This document shows positions 1 to 7,208 of a DNA stretch of 7,399 nucleotides, in pieces. Positions within the stretch are counted from its first letter, which is position 1. Every line of letters starts with the position of its first letter. The notes beneath the pieces are model-generated. The model worked only from the letters and a program-made list of their open reading frames with translations, was not told where the DNA came from and searched no databases. The translations under genes were made by a program, and so were the position numbers. Location: positions 1 to 7,399 of the forward strand of contig JAQWKF010000132.1 in assembly GCA_029247985.1 (NCBI GenBank). The letters are read 5' to 3'. Origin of the DNA: Flavobacteriaceae bacterium. Its GTDB lineage: Bacteria > Bacteroidota > Bacteroidia > Flavobacteriales > Flavobacteriaceae.

Positions 1-1026
1 CTAAGCCGAGTTAAAAATGACATTTACCACCTTGGAACATCAAGAGGATTTTTCAGGCTAGACATTTCAAAAATTAAACCTGTAACACCTGAAATTGGAT
101 TAAGTACACTAATAGCAAATAACAAAAAAGGGGACTCCCAATTTTTGAATTTGTCCGAGGAAGTGAGTCTTGATTACGACTTCAATACAATAACGGCTTC
201 ACTCTATTTTACCAATAACACAATTTTAGACTTGCCACGTTTTCAATACAAGCTCGAAGGTTATAGTGAAAGCTGGTCTCCTTGGACAGAAGATGCAACC
301 ATCACATTTAGCAATTTGAAATTCGGTACATATAACTTATCGGTACGTGCCATGCTTAACGATGTTGTTAGCGAGAAAACCTTTAATATTCCTTTTAACA
401 TAAACCGACCATATTATTTTTCAAATATTGCCTTGTTGGTGTATTTCATTTTTATGATTGGTATTTTTCTAGCGATAAACAACAGGTATACACACTATTA
501 TAGGCGGGAGCAAGAAAAACTTATAAAAGAGAACAAACGTAAGATTGACATGATGCAGTTTAAGCAAAACGAAGAGATCATGCGCATCAAAAACGAGCAG
601 TTGGAGGATAATATTGATAAGAAAAACAAGGAACTTGCGATATCAACAATGGCATTCATCAAGAAAAATCAGTTCATGAACTCCTTGTTAATCGATTTGG
701 AACCTGCTGCTACTGATCCAACGGTATCAAGAGTGTTGCGAACCATCAAACGCTCTTTAAAAAACGATGATGATTGGGAGTTTTTTGAGCAGGCTTTTGA
801 CAATGCAGATAAAGACTTTTTGAAAAGGCTAAAACAAAAGCATGAGGCGCTGACGAACCACGATTTAAAACTTTGCGCCTATTTACGTTTAAATTTATCT
901 TCTAAAGAAATTTCTCCATTACTTAGCATATCTGTTAAGAGTGTAGATATAAAGCGCTACCGTTTGCGAAAAAAAATGGATTTGGAGCATAATCAAAACC
1001 TTACAGAATACATTCTTTCACTGTAG
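1..1026 (+). CDS. Triple-Y domain, LuxR-type HTH membrane sensor-regulator (HTYS-like), 5' truncated
   Basis: The frame is open from base 1, so the gene enters from the left; 341 codons are visible and the true start lies outside. A TTG at 145 is internal, not a start. Visible order (residue 1 = base 1): the last beta-propeller blade (YHLGTSRGFFRLDISK, about 9-24); a Y_Y_Y domain (FQYKLEGYSESWSPWTE, up to about 135); one hydrophobic span (about 143-161); a charged coiled coil (about 170-225); and a LuxR-like helix-turn-helix (about 284-326, with LKLCAYLRLNLSSKEISPLL and KRYRLRKKM). Proteins of this build sit in the inner membrane of Bacteroidota, sense oligosaccharides in the periplasm through the propeller and Y_Y_Y region, and bind DNA with the C-terminal HTH. 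There is no histidine kinase module between the membrane span and the HTH. It probably controls the operon starting at 1669, from its position and orientation; the ligand, likely a beta-glucan oligosaccharide, is inferred. Confidence 0.9.
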   Translation, partial: LSRVKNDIYHLGTSRGFFRLDISKIKPVTPEIGLSTLIANNKKGDSQFLNLSEEVSLDYDFNTITASLYFTNNTILDLPRFQYKLEGYSESWSPWTEDATITFSNLKFGTYNLSVRAMLNDVVSEKTFNIPFNINRPYYFSNIALLVYFIFMIGIFLAINNRYTHYYRREQEKLIKENKRKIDMMQFKQNEEIMRIKNEQLEDNIDKKNKELAISTMAFIKKNQFMNSLLIDLEPAATDPTVSRVLRTIKRSLKNDDDWEFFEQAFDNADKDFLKRLKQKHEALTNHDLKLCAYLRLNLSSKEISPLLSISVKSVDIKRYRLRKKMDLEHNQNLTEYILSL

Positions 1027-1377
1027 TTCAATACCGATGGAAGCTTTGAAAATGTGCTTGGAACAGAATCGTGGATTGAGGCCTGGCAAGGCGTAGCAGC
1101 AGACGGCTGTGCGGCTCCAGTGTTTCCACATGACGGTACTGCATCCGCCACATACGAATACAATGAAGCTGCTGGAAGCATTAAGCTTACAGGCAAGGGT
1201 GCTTACCTTGGATTGCTAAAAGCTTATAATCTTGGAGAACTTACTACACCAGGGGATGCGCCAGATGAAATCACCTACGAGGCTGCACTTTCTAGCGATG
1301 GCAATACACTTGAAATTGACATCAAAGTCAATGATGGTAATAATGCCCATTGGTCCTTTAAATTTGTTAAAGAATAA
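1027..1377 (+). pseudogene. Orphan C-terminal fragment of a PUL-type surface lipoprotein (remnant)
   Basis: Directly after the regulator's TAG, in the same frame, 116 codons run to TAA at 1375. The peptide starts FNTDGSFENVLG and continues with WIEAWQGVAADGCAAPVFPHDG, split by the scan as WIEAWQG and AADGCAAPVFPHDG, then GKGAYLGLLKAYNLGEL, and ends HWSFKFVKE. I recognise this as the C-terminal domain common in PKD-type or SusE/F-like lipoproteins beside SusC/SusD in flavobacterial PULs; this is recall of the family, not a search. There is no ATG in frame, no signal peptide and no upstream leader, and the sequence begins mid-domain. A GTG at 1054 could start a 107-residue product, but that would cut the domain further. 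The codons look conserved and no internal stop is present, so decay is recent or the piece arrived by rearrangement. I treat it as a broken gene whose 5' part has been deleted. Confidence 0.72.
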
Positions 1378-1391
1378 GAACATTGTAAATA

Positions 1392-1436
1392 CCCTGCGAA
1401 CAGTTTTGCTATGTTGGCAGGGCATTTTATTTTTTT
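1392..1436 (+). terminator. Rho-independent terminator after regulator and remnant
   Basis: CCCTGCGAACA (1392-1402) pairs with TGTTGGCAGGG (1412-1422), an 11-bp stem with a single G-G mismatch. The loop is nine bases and a T-rich tail (CATTTTATTTTTTT) follows. It lies 14 bases after the TAA of the lipoprotein remnant, which is where the terminator of that gene's original transcript would be. It separates the regulator from the operon at 1669. Confidence 0.85.
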
Positions 1437-1450
1437 AAGTAAACACAACT

Positions 1451-1476
1451 GTTTCAAAACCATAAGTTTATGAAAC
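1451..1476. repeat. Inverted repeat in the operon control region
   Basis: GTTTCAAAAC (1451-1460) and GTTTATGAAAC (1466-1476) are complementary over 10 bp apart from one bulged A at 1470, around the five-base centre CATAA. No T-run follows, so it is not a second terminator. It lies about 100 bases upstream of the -7 element of the next operon. It could be an operator or a hairpin; the sequence alone does not decide. Confidence 0.5.
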
Positions 1477-1522
1477 ATCGCCTATATTGTCATACTGATA
1501 ATTTTAAACCCTTTTTTTTAAA

Positions 1523-1540
1523 TTGTATATACGTTGTATA
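1523..1540 (+). promoter_or_regulatory. Direct repeat TTGTATA x2, 11-bp period; candidate regulator site
   Basis: TTGTATA occurs at 1523-1529 and again at 1534-1540, separated by TACG. The period is 11 bp, about one helical turn, as expected for two protein subunits on the same DNA face. A partial inverted copy (ATACAA) is at 1563-1568. The site lies about 35-50 bases upstream of the -7 element, where an activator would bind. Binding by the upstream LuxR-type regulator is an inference from position. The region is AT-rich, so chance repeats are possible. Confidence 0.4.
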
Positions 1541-1574
1541 GATACTTTTTTACAATCTAGCAATACAATATTGA

Positions 1575-1582
1575 TACATTTG
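1575..1582 (+). promoter_or_regulatory. Bacteroidota -7 promoter element (TACATTTG)
   Basis: TACATTTG matches the Bacteroidota -7 consensus TAnnTTTG at every fixed position. It would start transcription near 1588-1592 and give a leader of about 80 bases before the ATG at 1669. No TTTG-type -33 box is present at about 1549-1556 (the sequence there is T-rich). That suggests a promoter depending on an activator, in keeping with the repeats just upstream. Confidence 0.5.
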
Positions 1583-1611
1583 ACAAAACTCAGGTTAAAA
1601 CTAAAAAGTAC

Positions 1612-1623
1612 AGCTTATAAGCT
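1612..1623. repeat. 12-bp perfect palindrome in the operon leader
   Basis: AGCTTATAAGCT is self-complementary over 12 bp with no spacer. It sits in the presumed untranslated leader, about 30 bases after the -7 element and 45 bases before the ATG. A palindrome here could be a dimeric repressor site or chance in AT-rich DNA. With no loop it is a poor RNA hairpin. Confidence 0.3.
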
Positions 1624-1668
1624 TGAAAGAGCATTTAATACGTTTATCAAAACAACAAAAATCAACAC

Positions 1669-4600
1669 ATGAAAAACACCATTTTTAAATTAATTTTCTG
1701 CCTTGTTGCTTTCTCTGGAATTTCCCAGATGCACAATGTAGCAGTCAACCAAGGGGCCGATGGCACCACATTGGTTGTTAATGGAGAAGACTTTATGGTC
1801 AATGGTATGAATTGGGATTACTTCCCTATTGGTACCAACTACTCTTTCAGCTTGTGGAATCAGACAGATGACTTTATTATAGCCGCACTCGATGCTGAGA
1901 TGGGATTGCTCAAAAACATGGGCGTAAATACCATTAGAACATACACAGGTATCCAGCCAAGATGGATTACTTATATCTATAAGAATTACGGGATACACAC
2001 CATATTAAATCATTCTTTTGGGCGCTATGGCCTTACTATTGATGGCGCATGGGTTCCTGTAACGGATTATAGAGACGAAAAAGCACAAAAGTTTCTTATG
2101 TCTGAAGTTACTGCCCTTGCAAATGAATATAAGAACACCCCCGGGCTGCTCATGTTCTTGCTTGGAAACGAAAACAACTACGGGTTGTTTTGGGCAGGTG
2201 CTGAAACAGAAGACTTCCCAGACGAAGAGGATCAGCGTCGTGCTGTTGGTGAAAACCGTGGCCGTCCCATGTATAAACTTATGAACGATGCCGCTAAGGC
2301 AATAAAAGAAATCAATGAGGCATATCCAGTAGCCATTTGTAATGGAGATTTATTGTTCCTAGATATCATTGCGGAGGAATGTACGGATGTTGATATCTAC
2401 GGTACCAACATGTATCGCGGTATTTCATTTGGAGACACTTTTGAGCGTGTCAAAAATGAATACGGCAAACCTGTACTATTCACAGAGTTTGGCTCGGATG
2501 CCTTTAACGCAATTTCCAATAAGGAAGACCAAAAGGCGCAAGCAACAATTATGGTTGGGCAATGGAAAGAAATTTATGCCAATGCTGCGGGTCTTGGAAA
2601 TACTGGAAACTCCATTGGTGGATGTACTTTCCAGTTTAGTGATGGCTGGTGGAAGTTTGGACAAACAGACAACCTAGACGTACATGACAATAACGCTTCT
2701 TGGTCTAACGGTGGATATCCATTTGACTACAAACTAGGTCAAAACAACATGAACGAAGAGTGGTTTGGTATCTGTGCCAAGGGGCCTACTGATGCTCGCG
2801 GATTATACGACCTATATCCAAGAGCCGCGTATTATGCGCTCAAACAAGCACACACATTAAATCCATATAGCGAGGGTGTAGATGCTGATTTTGTGGACAG
2901 TCATTTTAATAGCATCCAAATAATTGATGCTATGTTACGCGCGAGAGGAGACAAAGCAGCTTTAGGTGGTGGTGAAAAAATTCGCTTGAGTACGCTTAGA
3001 GGTGAATTCACAGCATTCAATACGGGTGGTAGTTTGATAACCACACCAGAAACACCAGACCTTGAGAATGAAGCTTATCCCGATCAATTGGGCTTTGACC
3101 ACATGGAGTCATACTTCGTTGGTGTTGAAGGTAACCCTGCACCTGGTATGCGTGCTAATGTTAATGTGAATATTTTGGGGAATGTTGCCAACAACCCAAT
3201 AGATGAAATCTTCTATGAAAATAGAGGGAGAACACAAAAACTAACCACATCAGACGGAGTAGTTACGATTAACGATCCAAACCGTGTTCAAATTTACAAT
3301 GCTGAATATGAGTGGAACGCTAAAAATTTCGATTTACGAGGATTTTATAGAACAGGACACTATCACTGGGCATATGAAGGAGATATATTTAATATGTATC
3401 CGCAGGCATATTACGGGCCTAACCTAGACATCTATAACGGTGAAATTTCAGGCGTTGAGATAGATGGTAAAGGTTCCTTGAATGGACTAAAGGCTGCTTT
3501 TGGACCACAACTTTGGTGGGGAGCAAACCCAACAGTGTTATTGAAATACCAGAAGAATCTACTTAAATGGACGGTTACAGGTCTTTACCATCGTGACTTA
3601 ACTACAAATTTGGAATACGACAGCAGTGGTCGTCGTATACTAGATCCCAATCAACTTACGAGTGGTGTAATTCCAGCATGGCCTACAGAGCGTGCTTCCA
3701 TTGCACTGGAGCGTAAGCTTGGTAACTTTGGCATTACCCTTGGTGGTATTTGGGGAGGAAGTCCATTGAACGGTAGCTCTTTCCAAGTATACAACGAGAC
3801 TCAAAATGCGGTGTATGTTGACAAGATAAATAGTGATGACAATTGGGGAGCAAAAGCCAAAATTACTTTCGCGCAAGGTAAGTTTATGTGGTATGCACAA
3901 GGGTCATATATGGGCTTGGTTGCCAATGGCGGCGCCGACCAAACACAAACCTTCACAGGATGGAAACTTAAAGATTCTGGTAGTGGAAACATGACCAATG
4001 TACTTTCTGGATTTACGTACCTAGCGGGTAACCTTCAAATTGCACCTAACTTTTTATACCAAAAGCCTTTGGTTGACCCCATGCCAAATGGCGTGGTAGC
4101 ACCGGGACGTTTACGTAACGTAATTGATGATCCATTTGCGGTTAGAGGCGGAAACAGAGAAACGGTAGGTGGTGAAATTTTATTCACCTATGACCCAACT
4201 CCAGGAACTTGGATGTATGAATGGAACAATGATGTTGTTGAAGATGCCAAGTTTGCCATGAGTGCAGGATTTGTGTTTAGACACTTACCTACAACACAAG
4301 ACGCACACATAGGGTTCCTTGCAAATCGTCAATTCTTTGCTTTTGGAGAGAGTACTCCTGCTGAAGATTTATGGGAAGCACACACACGTATTGTATCTAA
4401 ATTATCTCCAGAGCTGGGCATGATTGGAAACTTCTACTACGGAACTGCACAAGGCAATGGCGACTCTGTTCGTACCATTACACGATATGGTGGAGACGTA
4501 AGAATGATTTACAAAAACATGAAATTGGTTTCTCATGCAAAAGTTAATGACTGGGGGCCTTTTGACTACCATCGTGACTTTAACTTGACATTCCCGTTGC

Positions 4601-4830
4601 AACTGATGATTGACGTATCTACTTCCCTTGGGAAACAAGATTGGTTTGGATTGCCTAACACGCAAATTGGTATTCGCGGAACATGGAGATCTTTAAATCA
4701 ATACTCACCTCGTTTTTCTCCAAACAGTGCACCTGAGTTTTCCCAAACACCTACAATAAGTCCAGTTGGATTTCCAAACGGTACAGAATGGGAAATTAGA
4801 ACATACGTACACATCAATATTGGTAAATAA
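1669..4830 (+). CDS. Exported glycosidase (clan GH-A-like TIM barrel) fused to a probable outer-membrane beta-barrel
   Basis: The 1053-residue protein starts at ATG 1669 with an A-rich leader and a signal peptide (MKNTIFKLIFCLVAFSGIS, cut near 19-20). There is no lipobox, as its only early Cys (11) lies in the hydrophobic core. Residues about 30-400 resemble a GH2/GH5/GH72-like (clan GH-A) TIM barrel: NGMNWDYFP (45-53), NTIRTYTG, then FLLGNENNYG with E168 as likely acid/base after Asn, and PVLFTEFGSD with E273 as likely nucleophile. LYDLYPRAAYYALKQA (379-394) closes the domain. From about 476 to the end the sequence changes to alternating polar/aromatic strands (WTVTGLYHRDL, FMWYAQGSYMGL, FNLTFPLQLMIDV, TQIGIRGTW) and ends IRTYVHINIGK, as in outer-membrane barrels. 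I infer a surface or periplasmic enzyme anchored by its own barrel, acting on beta-glucan because of its GH16 neighbour. The exact GH family is not recognised. First gene of a three-gene operon. Confidence 0.8.
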   Translation: MKNTIFKLIFCLVAFSGISQMHNVAVNQGADGTTLVVNGEDFMVNGMNWDYFPIGTNYSFSLWNQTDDFIIAALDAEMGLLKNMGVNTIRTYTGIQPRWITYIYKNYGIHTILNHSFGRYGLTIDGAWVPVTDYRDEKAQKFLMSEVTALANEYKNTPGLLMFLLGNENNYGLFWAGAETEDFPDEEDQRRAVGENRGRPMYKLMNDAAKAIKEINEAYPVAICNGDLLFLDIIAEECTDVDIYGTNMYRGISFGDTFERVKNEYGKPVLFTEFGSDAFNAISNKEDQKAQATIMVGQWKEIYANAAGLGNTGNSIGGCTFQFSDGWWKFGQTDNLDVHDNNASWSNGGYPFDYKLGQNNMNEEWFGICAKGPTDARGLYDLYPRAAYYALKQAHTLNPYSEGVDADFVDSHFNSIQIIDAMLRARGDKAALGGGEKIRLSTLRGEFTAFNTGGSLITTPETPDLENEAYPDQLGFDHMESYFVGVEGNPAPGMRANVNVNILGNVANNPIDEIFYENRGRTQKLTTSDGVVTINDPNRVQIYNAEYEWNAKNFDLRGFYRTGHYHWAYEGDIFNMYPQAYYGPNLDIYNGEISGVEIDGKGSLNGLKAAFGPQLWWGANPTVLLKYQKNLLKWTVTGLYHRDLTTNLEYDSSGRRILDPNQLTSGVIPAWPTERASIALERKLGNFGITLGGIWGGSPLNGSSFQVYNETQNAVYVDKINSDDNWGAKAKITFAQGKFMWYAQGSYMGLVANGGADQTQTFTGWKLKDSGSGNMTNVLSGFTYLAGNLQIAPNFLYQKPLVDPMPNGVVAPGRLRNVIDDPFAVRGGNRETVGGEILFTYDPTPGTWMYEWNNDVVEDAKFAMSAGFVFRHLPTTQDAHIGFLANRQFFAFGESTPAEDLWEAHTRIVSKLSPELGMIGNFYYGTAQGNGDSVRTITRYGGDVRMIYKNMKLVSHAKVNDWGPFDYHRDFNLTFPLQLMIDVSTSLGKQDWFGLPNTQIGIRGTWRSLNQYSPRFSPNSAPEFSQTPTISPVGFPNGTEWEIRTYVHINIGK

Positions 4831-4844
4831 TTAAATAGCAAACA

Positions 4845-6260
4845 ATGAAAAAATTTAAGTTTATATCATATTTCACTTTTGCCATTGCAGGAATAGTAAC
4901 CACTGCATTGGTAAGTTGTGAGCGCGAATTTTCGGAAGATATCACTTTGGCTACCTTCCCAACAATTCCTGAAGTATTTACAGACAACCCTGTAAACTTG
5001 ACAGATGAATTCTTCATCTCTTTTGATCCTGCTGATGGTGCCAACGTATACGGTTTCGACACAGACAATGACGCCTATAAAGGTACGCAAGCCATTAAAA
5101 TTGATGTGCCTGCACCAAACGATCCTAACGGAAGTTTTATTGGTGGTATCTTTTTAGATCGCGGTGAAGGAAGAAACCTATCCGAATACACAGCATTGAC
5201 TTTTTGGGCTAAAGGCTCAACAACTGCTACAGTGGGTTTATTTGGGTTTGGAACTGATTTTATTGAAGATAAATATACTGTTAGTCTTGAAGACACATCC
5301 CTTTCAACAGCTTGGAAGAAATATATTATTCCAATTCCTGACCCTTCAAAACTGGTTCAAGAAAAAGGAATGTTTATCTTTTCTGCTGGTACTCAAAGTA
5401 CTGGGAATCTTGGCTACTCCATATGGCTAGACGAGATTAGATTTGAAAAGCTAAATACTTTTGCACAAGCGCGCACATCTATTATGAGTGGTTTAGATGT
5501 AAACCGCCGAGTTTATAATGGTGAAATTATTATTGATGAAACGCAGCAAACTGTGAATTTAGGAGATGGTACAGAGCTTGTTACAAACATAGCACCAGCC
5601 TACCTAGATTTTCATTCTTCTGACCCAACGGTTGTACAAATAGATGCCCAAGGGAAGATTATTGTTGTTGCTGCTGGCACTGCTACTATTACAGCAAGCT
5701 TTAATGGCGTTGAGGCCGCAGGCTCATTGATAGTTGAATCTAATGGGGAATTTATTTCTGCCCCAACACCAACACAAGATGCTGCAGATGTCATTTCTAT
5801 ATTTAGCGATACGTATGAAAATGTGAACATTGATTTTTACAATGGGTATTGGAAGCCATATCAAACAACGACTTCTGCTGATTTCGATGTTAAAGGGGAC
5901 AACGTACTTGTTTATGAAAACTTTAATTTTGTTGGGCAGCAATTTTCTGACCCTACAGTAGACGCCAGTGCTATGACTCATTTGCATATGGATGTTTTCA
6001 TCCCTGATACACTACCCTCCAATGCAAAACTAATACTTACCATTAAGGATTTTGGCGCTAACGGCGCAGACGGTGGAGGAGATGATAAAACACAAAAAGT
6101 TACAATACTCTCTTCGCAGCTTAAGGGTGATGCGTGGGCATCAATAGACATTCCACTTTCGCTGTCTCAAAGATCAAAGGTTGGACAGTTCATTTTTGAA
6201 AATGGAGGGTCTGCTGTAACTAACCTATACATGGATAATGTGTATTTCTACAAACAATAA
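4845..6260 (+). CDS. Surface glycan-binding lipoprotein with Ig-like (BIG_2) and CBM-like domains
   Basis: The 471-residue protein starts 14 bases after the glycosidase-barrel gene, at an ATG with an A-rich leader. A lipoprotein signal ends in LVSC with Cys25, followed by acidic residues (EREFSED), which fits the acidic surface-export signal known after the Cys in Bacteroidota. Domains seen: residues about 45-205, a galactose-binding-like jelly roll (GTQAIKIDVP, LTFWAKGS, WKKYIIPIPDP, SIWLDEIRFEKL); about 225-297, a BIG_2-type Ig fold (SSDPTVVQIDAQGKIIVVAAGTATI, readable as SSDPTVVQID and AAGTATITASFNG); about 305-471, a second CBM-like domain (DVISIFSDTYENVNIDFY, HLHMDVFIP, NLYMDNVYFYK) of a type often attached to flavobacterial laminarinases. 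No catalytic motif is visible. It probably holds glucan chains at the cell surface for the adjoining GH16 enzyme, in the role of SusE/F or SGBP proteins. Substrate is inferred from context. Confidence 0.82.
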   Translation: MKKFKFISYFTFAIAGIVTTALVSCEREFSEDITLATFPTIPEVFTDNPVNLTDEFFISFDPADGANVYGFDTDNDAYKGTQAIKIDVPAPNDPNGSFIGGIFLDRGEGRNLSEYTALTFWAKGSTTATVGLFGFGTDFIEDKYTVSLEDTSLSTAWKKYIIPIPDPSKLVQEKGMFIFSAGTQSTGNLGYSIWLDEIRFEKLNTFAQARTSIMSGLDVNRRVYNGEIIIDETQQTVNLGDGTELVTNIAPAYLDFHSSDPTVVQIDAQGKIIVVAAGTATITASFNGVEAAGSLIVESNGEFISAPTPTQDAADVISIFSDTYENVNIDFYNGYWKPYQTTTSADFDVKGDNVLVYENFNFVGQQFSDPTVDASAMTHLHMDVFIPDTLPSNAKLILTIKDFGANGADGGGDDKTQKVTILSSQLKGDAWASIDIPLSLSQRSKVGQFIFENGGSAVTNLYMDNVYFYKQ

Positions 6261-6275
6261 GCAAAAAAGAACAAC

Positions 6276-7118
6276 ATGAAATTTAAGAATCGAATTCATT
6301 CAAATCGTTTTCAACGTTTCTCCTATTTAGGAGCTTCTGTGATCCTAAGCGTATTTTTTACAAGTTGCGAACCTGATGAAACTCAGGTCGTAACCAATTT
6401 CACCACCATTACCATGCAAGACGAATTTGACGTCGCTGGTGCTCCCAATAGTGATATTTGGGGATTTGATATCGGTAGAGGTACTGATGGCTGGGGTAAC
6501 AAAGAATTGCAGTACTATACGGACCGTTCTGACAATGTAGTTGTTGAAGACGGGATGTTAAAAATTACTGCGGTTAGTGAAAGTTACCAAGGAGCTGCTT
6601 ACACTTCGGCACGTTTGAAGACCCAAGGTAAGTTTGAGCAAAAGTATGGACGTTTTGAAGCGCGTATAAAATTGCCTTGGGGACAAGGTATTTGGCCGGC
6701 CTTTTGGATGTTAGGATCAAATTTTGATACGGTTAGTTGGCCACAATGTGGCGAAATTGATATTATGGAATTTAAAGGTCAAGAGCCCACCATAATTACT
6801 GGTAGCTTACATGGACCTGGTTATTCTGCAGCAACGCCTGTTACAAAATCATATGAACTAATAAACGATCGCTTTGACACAGGCTTTCATGTTTTTGGTA
6901 TTGAATGGGGTGAAGATTATATCAACTATTATGTAGATGATGTATTGTATAATCAAATCACACCAGAAGATGCTGATGGTGAGTGGGTCTTTGATCAACC
7001 GTTTTTTATTATTTTAAACCTTGCTATAGGCGGAAATTATGTGGGCGCCCCCACTACCAATACCGTTTTCCCACAAGAAATGCTTGTGGACTATGTTAGG
7101 GTTTATTCTGCCGAATAA
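6276..7118 (+). CDS. GH16 family lipoprotein, laminarinase-type endo-beta-1,3-glucanase
   Basis: The 280-residue protein starts 15 bases after its upstream neighbour. The lipoprotein signal ends FFTSC with Cys31, followed by EPDE, so surface display is likely. The rest is a single GH16 domain of normal size (about 240 residues): WGNKELQYYTDR, then YTSARLKTQGKFEQKYGRFE (about 109-128), WPAFWMLG, the catalytic signature GEIDIMEF with E160 (nucleophile), D162 and E165 (acid/base), then SLHGPGYS, FHVFGIEWGEDYINYYVDD, and the end strand MLVDYVRVYSAE. The complete E-x-D-x-x-E motif with the extra Met indicates the beta-bulge form typical of laminarinases (subfamily 3-like) rather than kappa-carrageenase-type members. 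It would cut internal beta-1,3 (and possibly mixed beta-1,3/1,4) glucan bonds. No CBM is attached; the neighbouring lipoprotein may supply binding. Last gene of the operon, followed by a terminator. Confidence 0.93.
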   Translation: MKFKNRIHSNRFQRFSYLGASVILSVFFTSCEPDETQVVTNFTTITMQDEFDVAGAPNSDIWGFDIGRGTDGWGNKELQYYTDRSDNVVVEDGMLKITAVSESYQGAAYTSARLKTQGKFEQKYGRFEARIKLPWGQGIWPAFWMLGSNFDTVSWPQCGEIDIMEFKGQEPTIITGSLHGPGYSAATPVTKSYELINDRFDTGFHVFGIEWGEDYINYYVDDVLYNQITPEDADGEWVFDQPFFIILNLAIGGNYVGAPTTNTVFPQEMLVDYVRVYSAE

Positions 7119-7146
7119 GTTTATTCATTATCAACAGTATTTAAAT

Positions 7147-7180
7147 AAATTGACCTGTATGCCTAACAGGTCAATTTTAT
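7147..7180 (+). terminator. Rho-independent terminator of the three-gene operon
   Basis: AAATTGACCTGT (7147-7158) and ACAGGTCAATTT (7166-7177) form a perfect 12-bp stem with a seven-base loop (ATGCCTA), ending in TTTTAT. It lies 28 bases after the GH16 stop. The A-run on the left makes it potentially bidirectional. Only about 30 bases separate it from the next open frame, so that gene either relies on read-through or has a very short promoter and leader. Confidence 0.88.
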
Positions 7181-7208
7181 CTAAAAAACCTTTTATTATT
7201 CTATTATT

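Noticed and set aside
145..147. TTG as the start of the regulator
   Set aside because: The frame is open to base 1 and the upstream residues are the last propeller blade of the same protein.
1054..1377. A free-standing 107-residue gene with a GTG start
   Set aside because: The recognisable domain begins upstream of the GTG, right after the regulator's stop. There is no signal peptide or A-rich leader, so a remnant is the better reading.
1512..1519. Run of eight T as a second terminator
   Set aside because: No stable stem directly precedes it; the inverted repeat at 1451-1476 is 35 bases away.
993..5987. Minus-strand open frames of 60-100 codons throughout
   Set aside because: All but one overlap strongly supported + strand genes, and the one across the intergenic border has low-complexity, unrecognisable protein. 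None has a plausible leader or domain.
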